This document shows positions 23,125-26,503 of a stretch of DNA of 26,503 nt, piece by piece. Position 1 is the first letter of the stretch. Each line of letters begins with the position of its first letter. The position numbers were made by a program, and so were the translations under genes. A model generated the notes under the pieces. The model was not told where the DNA came from. It made no database searches and saw only the letters and a list, made by a program, of their open reading frames with translations. Where the stretch lies: the NCBI GenBank assembly GCA_903916165.1, contig CAIWVR010000259.1, positions 1-26,503 on the forward strand. The letters are read 5' to 3'. This DNA is from an uncultured Hyphomicrobiales bacterium. Its GTDB lineage: Bacteria; Pseudomonadota; Alphaproteobacteria; Rhizobiales; Beijerinckiaceae.

Positions 23125-24066
23125 ATGACGGTCAACCGTCTTGTCGAGATGGAATCGTTCGTCCGCGTCGCGAGACAATGCAATTTTTCTGCCGCTGCGA
23201 GCACGCTGGGCGTCTCGCCAGCGCTCATCACCCGACGATTGCAACAGCTCGAAGCTGATCTCGGCGTTCCCCTTGTCAACCGGACAACGCGTAATGTCAG
23301 CCTGACGGATGCGGGCAAGCGCTATTATGATTTTTGCGTGCGCATTCTCGATGAAGTACAGCAGGAAGAACGCGCCCTGAAGCACCTGCATGATGAGCCT
23401 TCAGGTCAGCTGAACATTATAGCCCCGATGTCATTCGGCATTCTCGAGATGGGCAAGGCTTTGACTGCCTTTATGAGCCAATATCCGGCTGTCAATGCAA
23501 ACCTGATCGTCAGCGACAATTGGCAATCGAGCTTCGATCCCAGCCAATATGGGGCGGATATCCTGATCCGCTTCACCCAGCCGCGGGATTCAAATCTCAT
23601 CATGCGCAAGCTCGGGCGCATTCCCTGGATTGTCTGCGCCTCGCCCGAATATCTTAAAAAGAACGGCAAGCCCCGCACGCCAAATGACCTGGTAAGCCAT
23701 TCGTGCCTGTGCACCTTGCGTCCTTTTGTCAAAGGAACCTGGCCATTCGACGGGCCAGAAGGCAAGCTGACGATCAAGGTCTCGGGTGTGGTTGCGCCCA
23801 GCACGGCAATCGTGATGCGCTATATGGTGCTGGATGGAACGGGGATCGCCCTTCTGCCGATCTTTTGTGTCGCCGACGATCTGCGGAAAGGGACACTCGT
23901 GAGATTGCTTGAGGATTATAAAATCCCGGAGCAGACGATTGCCGCCTTTTACAAGAATGCACGTCCACAGCCGCAATCGGTGCGACTGTTCCTGAAATTC
24001 CTTGAAACCCGTTTCAGGAACCCAACCTGGATGGAATCTCTGGAGCCCATGGAATCCAGCGCCTAA
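23125..24066 (+). CDS. LysR-family transcriptional regulator
   Basis: This 313-residue protein has an N-terminal winged helix (1-60: MESFVRVARQCNFSAAAS, LGVSPALITRRLQQLEADLG, VNRTTRNVSLTDAG). It is followed by a periplasmic-binding-protein-like effector domain with the family's usual SHSCL and GIALLP segments. GGGAGGACG precedes ATG 23125. It is divergent from the cupin/hydrolase/TctC/Mo-hydroxylase operon and the direct repeats between them fit its binding. Its TAA stop overlaps the TAG stop of the convergent TctC gene. The effector is unknown; by family analogy it is a substrate or intermediate of the regulated pathway. Confidence 0.95.
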   Translation: MTVNRLVEMESFVRVARQCNFSAAASTLGVSPALITRRLQQLEADLGVPLVNRTTRNVSLTDAGKRYYDFCVRILDEVQQEERALKHLHDEPSGQLNIIAPMSFGILEMGKALTAFMSQYPAVNANLIVSDNWQSSFDPSQYGADILIRFTQPRDSNLIMRKLGRIPWIVCASPEYLKKNGKPRTPNDLVSHSCLCTLRPFVKGTWPFDGPEGKLTIKVSGVVAPSTAIVMRYMVLDGTGIALLPIFCVADDLRKGTLVRLLEDYKIPEQTIAAFYKNARPQPQSVRLFLKFLETRFRNPTWMESLEPMESSA

Positions 24067-25082
24067 TGATAGATCTTGCGGGCACGATCCAGAATTTCAG
24101 GCTTGATGTTTTTCATGGCTACAATCATGGCCTCGGCTTCTTCGCCGGTGACGGGATAGATCGCTTCCTGCACCTTCTCCATTTCGGCCACGAAGCCAGG
24201 ATCCGTCATTGTCTGGTTAAAGGCCGTCCGCAATAGCGCAAGCCTCGCAGGCGGGGTCTTTTTCGGAGCGACATAGGGACGACCCAGCTTGTCTCCAGCG
24301 TAGAGCAAATCAAGGTATCGACGGTCTTCCTCGCGCTGGATCAGATCACCGATGTAGACAGCGCTGTCGGGCATGCCACCAATCCTGCGTTCAGCGAAGC
24401 GCACGAAAACATGTGCCCTGTTGTCGTCGATCCAGTTTTTTGGCAGGCTTGCAAGGCCGCCGCAATCGCCATCAAGTTCGCCACGCTCAATCGCCAGACG
24501 CATTTCTGAACTTCCAGGAAAGCCCATGATGATTTTGACCGGCGCGTTGAAGACCTCGCGCAGCGACATGCCATTGATGTAATTACTGGCACCCGTGCCC
24601 GTCGTCCCCATGATGAAGGGCCGATCCGGGTTCCGTTCGACGAGTTCTTGCATGGACCGGATCCCGTTCGGCCCATATCCGTAGCAGACGCGTGAAAAAT
24701 CTGCGCTGACCACGCCGACCCACCCAAGGTTCGACATGTTGGCCCGGATTTTATCAGGCGTCACGATGGATTGCGTGATGATGCCCGGCAGAAATGTGCC
24801 GAGGACGGTTCCATCCGCCAGGGCGATGCTTTCAATATATCCAAGCGCCGTCATGCTGGCCGCGCCGGGCATGTTCTGGACAACAACGTTGGGCTTGCCC
24901 GGAAGGTGCTGCCCGATGTAGCGCGACATGGCGCGAGAGATCAGATCGAAGGATCCACCCGGTGTGGAGCCGACAATAATGGACACCGTCTTTCCCCGGT
25001 AGAAATCGTCCGCCCTTGCACCCGCGGCAGCGAATGCGAGGACGGACAGAAAAGCACAAAGCACATACCGAACGGCGCGCAT
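24063..25082 (-). CDS. TctC-type solute-binding protein, long subtype
   Basis: This 339-residue protein has a Sec signal RAVRYVLCAFLSVLAFAAAGARA-DD. The mature part has DFYRGKTVSIIVGSTPGGSFD, LPGKPNVVVQNMPGAASMTALGY and GFPGSSEMRLAIERGELDGD. Its two mature cysteines, Cys133 (RVCYGY) and Cys207 (GDCGGL), align with the pair in the copies at 14341 and 15378. GGAGAAG precedes ATG 25082. It is 36 nt downstream of the NMT1-type gene on the same strand, probably one transcript, and meets the LysR gene tail to tail with overlapping stops. Confidence 0.92.
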   Translation of the reverse strand: MRAVRYVLCAFLSVLAFAAAGARADDFYRGKTVSIIVGSTPGGSFDLISRAMSRYIGQHLPGKPNVVVQNMPGAASMTALGYIESIALADGTVLGTFLPGIITQSIVTPDKIRANMSNLGWVGVVSADFSRVCYGYGPNGIRSMQELVERNPDRPFIMGTTGTGASNYINGMSLREVFNAPVKIIMGFPGSSEMRLAIERGELDGDCGGLASLPKNWIDDNRAHVFVRFAERRIGGMPDSAVYIGDLIQREEDRRYLDLLYAGDKLGRPYVAPKKTPPARLALLRTAFNQTMTDPGFVAEMEKVQEAIYPVTGEEAEAMIVAMKNIKPEILDRARKIYH

Positions 25083-25118
25083 GGTCTTCTCCGGATCGAA
25101 GGCATCCTCTGGAAAGGT

Positions 25119-26030
25119 CTAGACGTGGTAGCGCTGTGCCATCGTCGCAAAGAAACCCTCTGCGGCGAGTTCCTCCTGGATCGAATTGTCCATGTAACTT
25201 GCGAGGTCGCGATCTTTTGGCTCGAGCACATCGATAATGTTTTGAGCACCACTCACGGTCAGCTCCGCATTGCGCGGAGTCTCAGCCTTGAAATTATCAT
25301 AAGTCTGCTGGATGACGCTCGCATCAGTGAGATGCAGTTCGGCTGCAAGCACCTTTTTTGCATCTTCGGGATTGGTGATCGCGTAATAATTGCCCTCGAC
25401 GGTCGCACGGATGAAGGCCTTCACCTGATCGCGATTTTTTTCCAGGAACTCGCGGGCCACAACGAGCCCGCTGTAGAGCCAGGGTGTATGATCAGCATAC
25501 AGGTCGATCATCGGCTTCATGCCGAGCGCGACGGCCTTGCTGCGGTAAGGCTCGCCCATGAGCGAAGCCGACACCCTGCCCTCCCGCACGGCACTCAGAC
25601 GTTCGACGCCGATCTCGACAATCTGGACATCCTTCCGATCAATTCCAAGCTTTCGCAGCGCCAGCGTTGTTGTGGGGTCCGTCTCCGAACCCTCTGAACT
25701 GATGCCGATCTTGCCGCCGATCAGGTCTTTTGGAGAATTCACGCCCGGCGCACAAAACATCGAGTTGCGAATGATGTTGGACAGGGAGCCGATCGTCACA
25801 AGGCGATGGCCCATTCCATTGGCCCGAACCACCGATGACATCCCGATATGCATCAATTGAATGCGATTGGATTCGAGATCCGGTCCGGATTGCTTGCCGC
25901 CCACGACCGGGACGATCTCAACGGCAAGGCCATTGCGCTCGTAGAAACCACCGGCTTTCGCCATCCAGATTGCGAAGAACGTATTCGCCGGCGACGCCAG
26001 CCCAACCTTGAACGTCATCAAATCGACCAT
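25119..26030 (-). CDS. NMT1/TauA-like ABC-type substrate-binding-fold protein without signal peptide
   Basis: This 303-residue protein begins TFKVGLASPANTFFAIWMAKAGGFYERNGL, the classic first strand and helix of NMT1/SsuA/TauA-type binding proteins. It continues with IGISSEGSETDPTTTLALRKLGI and a GRVSASLMGEPY segment. ATG 26030 is supported by GGGAGGA about 9 nt upstream and by the fold beginning immediately, which leaves no room for a signal peptide. A longer frame to 26138 lacks a ribosome site and does not encode a convincing leader. It may act in the cytoplasm as a sensor or enzyme-like THI5 relative, or have lost export. No ABC permease or ATPase gene is in the window. A THI5-type Cys motif is not evident. 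Confidence 0.85.
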   Translation of the reverse strand: MVDLMTFKVGLASPANTFFAIWMAKAGGFYERNGLAVEIVPVVGGKQSGPDLESNRIQLMHIGMSSVVRANGMGHRLVTIGSLSNIIRNSMFCAPGVNSPKDLIGGKIGISSEGSETDPTTTLALRKLGIDRKDVQIVEIGVERLSAVREGRVSASLMGEPYRSKAVALGMKPMIDLYADHTPWLYSGLVVAREFLEKNRDQVKAFIRATVEGNYYAITNPEDAKKVLAAELHLTDASVIQQTYDNFKAETPRNAELTVSGAQNIIDVLEPKDRDLASYMDNSIQEELAAEGFFATMAQRYHV

Positions 26031-26348
26031 GTGGCGATGTCCTCCCGTTTCGTATTTTTTGTGCGCTGCAGCGAATTTTTTTGTGTCTTCAGCATTGCAT
26101 ATGCGGGCTGTCGGGAAAGCCGGGAGCGCGCAAAACACTCTTCAGCTATTTGCAATAATAGAGCGGAAATCGTCAGGCGGGTCTCCACATAAAAAACGCG
26201 AAGATGTATATTATTCATATACTTACAAGGACAGAACGTTGTCCTTCCTATCATTTTCAAGGCAGGTTTTGAAGTCCCGCGCCGAGTTGCGCCTGCGCGC
26301 CACGATCTCCAATACTCACGATAACAACCATTCAATGAGGGAACAGCC
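26031..26348. promoter_or_regulatory. Divergent control region with two perfect palindromes
   Basis: This gap of about 318 bp holds no convincing gene. GTATAT-TATTC-ATATAC (26206-26222) is a perfect 17-bp inverted repeat. AAGGACA-GAACGT-TGTCCTT (26227-26246) is a perfect 20-bp inverted repeat with 7-bp arms, only 4 bp further on. Their centres are about 22 bp apart. They lie between the NMT1-type gene (minus) and the flavin monooxygenase gene (plus). The first resembles GntR-type operators in size and AT-rich dyad form, but the binding protein is unknown. Confidence 0.55.
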
Positions 26349-26503
26349 ATGCAGTTCGGTCTCTACGCGCCCATTCCCATGGCCACCGTTGGTTCAGCCG
26401 TCATCGCCAAAGCTCATGCGGAGGCCCTGAACCCCCTGCCGACTGGCGACCGCGATCTGCAGCTCGAACATTCACTCAACCTCCTGAAGGCTGCGGATCG
26501 ATC
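26349..26503 (+). CDS. Luciferase-like flavin-dependent monooxygenase (N-terminus only, cut by window edge)
   Basis: Fifty-one codons are visible, beginning MQFGLYAPIPMATVGS and continuing LPTGDRDLQLEHSLNLLKAADR. This matches the first strand and helix of LLM-class FMN/F420-dependent oxidoreductases, whose first strand usually reads F-G-x-[FYW]. GAGGGAA precedes ATG 26349. Relatives include two-component monooxygenases of heterocycle breakdown such as RutA, but too little is visible to assign a substrate. Confidence 0.7.
   Translation, partial: MQFGLYAPIPMATVGSAVIAKAHAEALNPLPTGDRDLQLEHSLNLLKAADR

Noticed and set aside
1..26503. Mobile element, phage or CRISPR-type system
   Set aside because: No transposase, integrase, terminal inverted repeats, att-like duplications or regularly spaced repeats were seen; repeated motifs are explained by operators and paralogous TctC genes.

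Overview
The window is high-GC DNA from a Gram-negative bacterium, most likely an alphaproteobacterium of the Hyphomicrobiales type. This rests on base composition, gene style, a PcaR-like IclR regulator, many tripartite-tricarboxylate (TctC/Bug) solute-binding proteins and an IorAB-type molybdenum hydroxylase. It is a host inference, not a database match. No transposase, integrase, tRNA, rRNA or CRISPR array was seen. The window looks like a catabolic island next to a thiamine locus.

Layout. 1-775 (minus): 5' part of thiO preceded by a TPP riboswitch. 1111-3324 (plus): SulP anion transporter fused to STAS and cyclic-nucleotide domains. 3506-6163 (plus): alpha/beta hydrolase, class II aldolase-like protein and a TctC protein. 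6160-6954 (minus): IclR regulator. 7046-12548 (plus): CMD-family protein, TctC, PaaK-like CoA ligase, amidohydrolase-2, TctC and dienelactone hydrolase. Near-identical 23-bp palindromic operators at 3473-3495 and 6967-6989 tie these two operons to the IclR regulator. 12714-13439 (minus) and 13595-17492 (plus): two divergent isochorismatase-fold paralogues, the second followed by three tandem TctC genes and a strong terminator. 22958-17627 (minus): cupin, alpha/beta hydrolase, TctC, 2Fe-2S subunit and molybdopterin subunit, opposed by a divergent LysR gene (23125-24066). 26030-24063 (minus): an NMT1-type binding protein with no signal peptide, then a TctC protein. 26349 to the end (plus): start of a luciferase-like flavin monooxygenase.

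How it fits together. The enzymes suggest breakdown of aromatic or N-heteroaromatic acids: hydroxylation (Mo enzyme, flavin monooxygenase), oxygenation (cupin), deformylation or hydrolysis (alpha/beta hydrolases), amide hydrolysis (isochorismatase fold), CoA activation, decarboxylation-type chemistry and lactone hydrolysis. The substrate cannot be fixed from sequence alone.

The most striking feature is eight TctC-type periplasmic binding proteins in about 20 kb with no TctA or TctB membrane partner in view. Six belong to a long subtype, and in three of these a cysteine pair appears as a unit, consistent with a disulfide. Several enzymes also lack textbook active-site residues, so their family names should not be read as proven activities.
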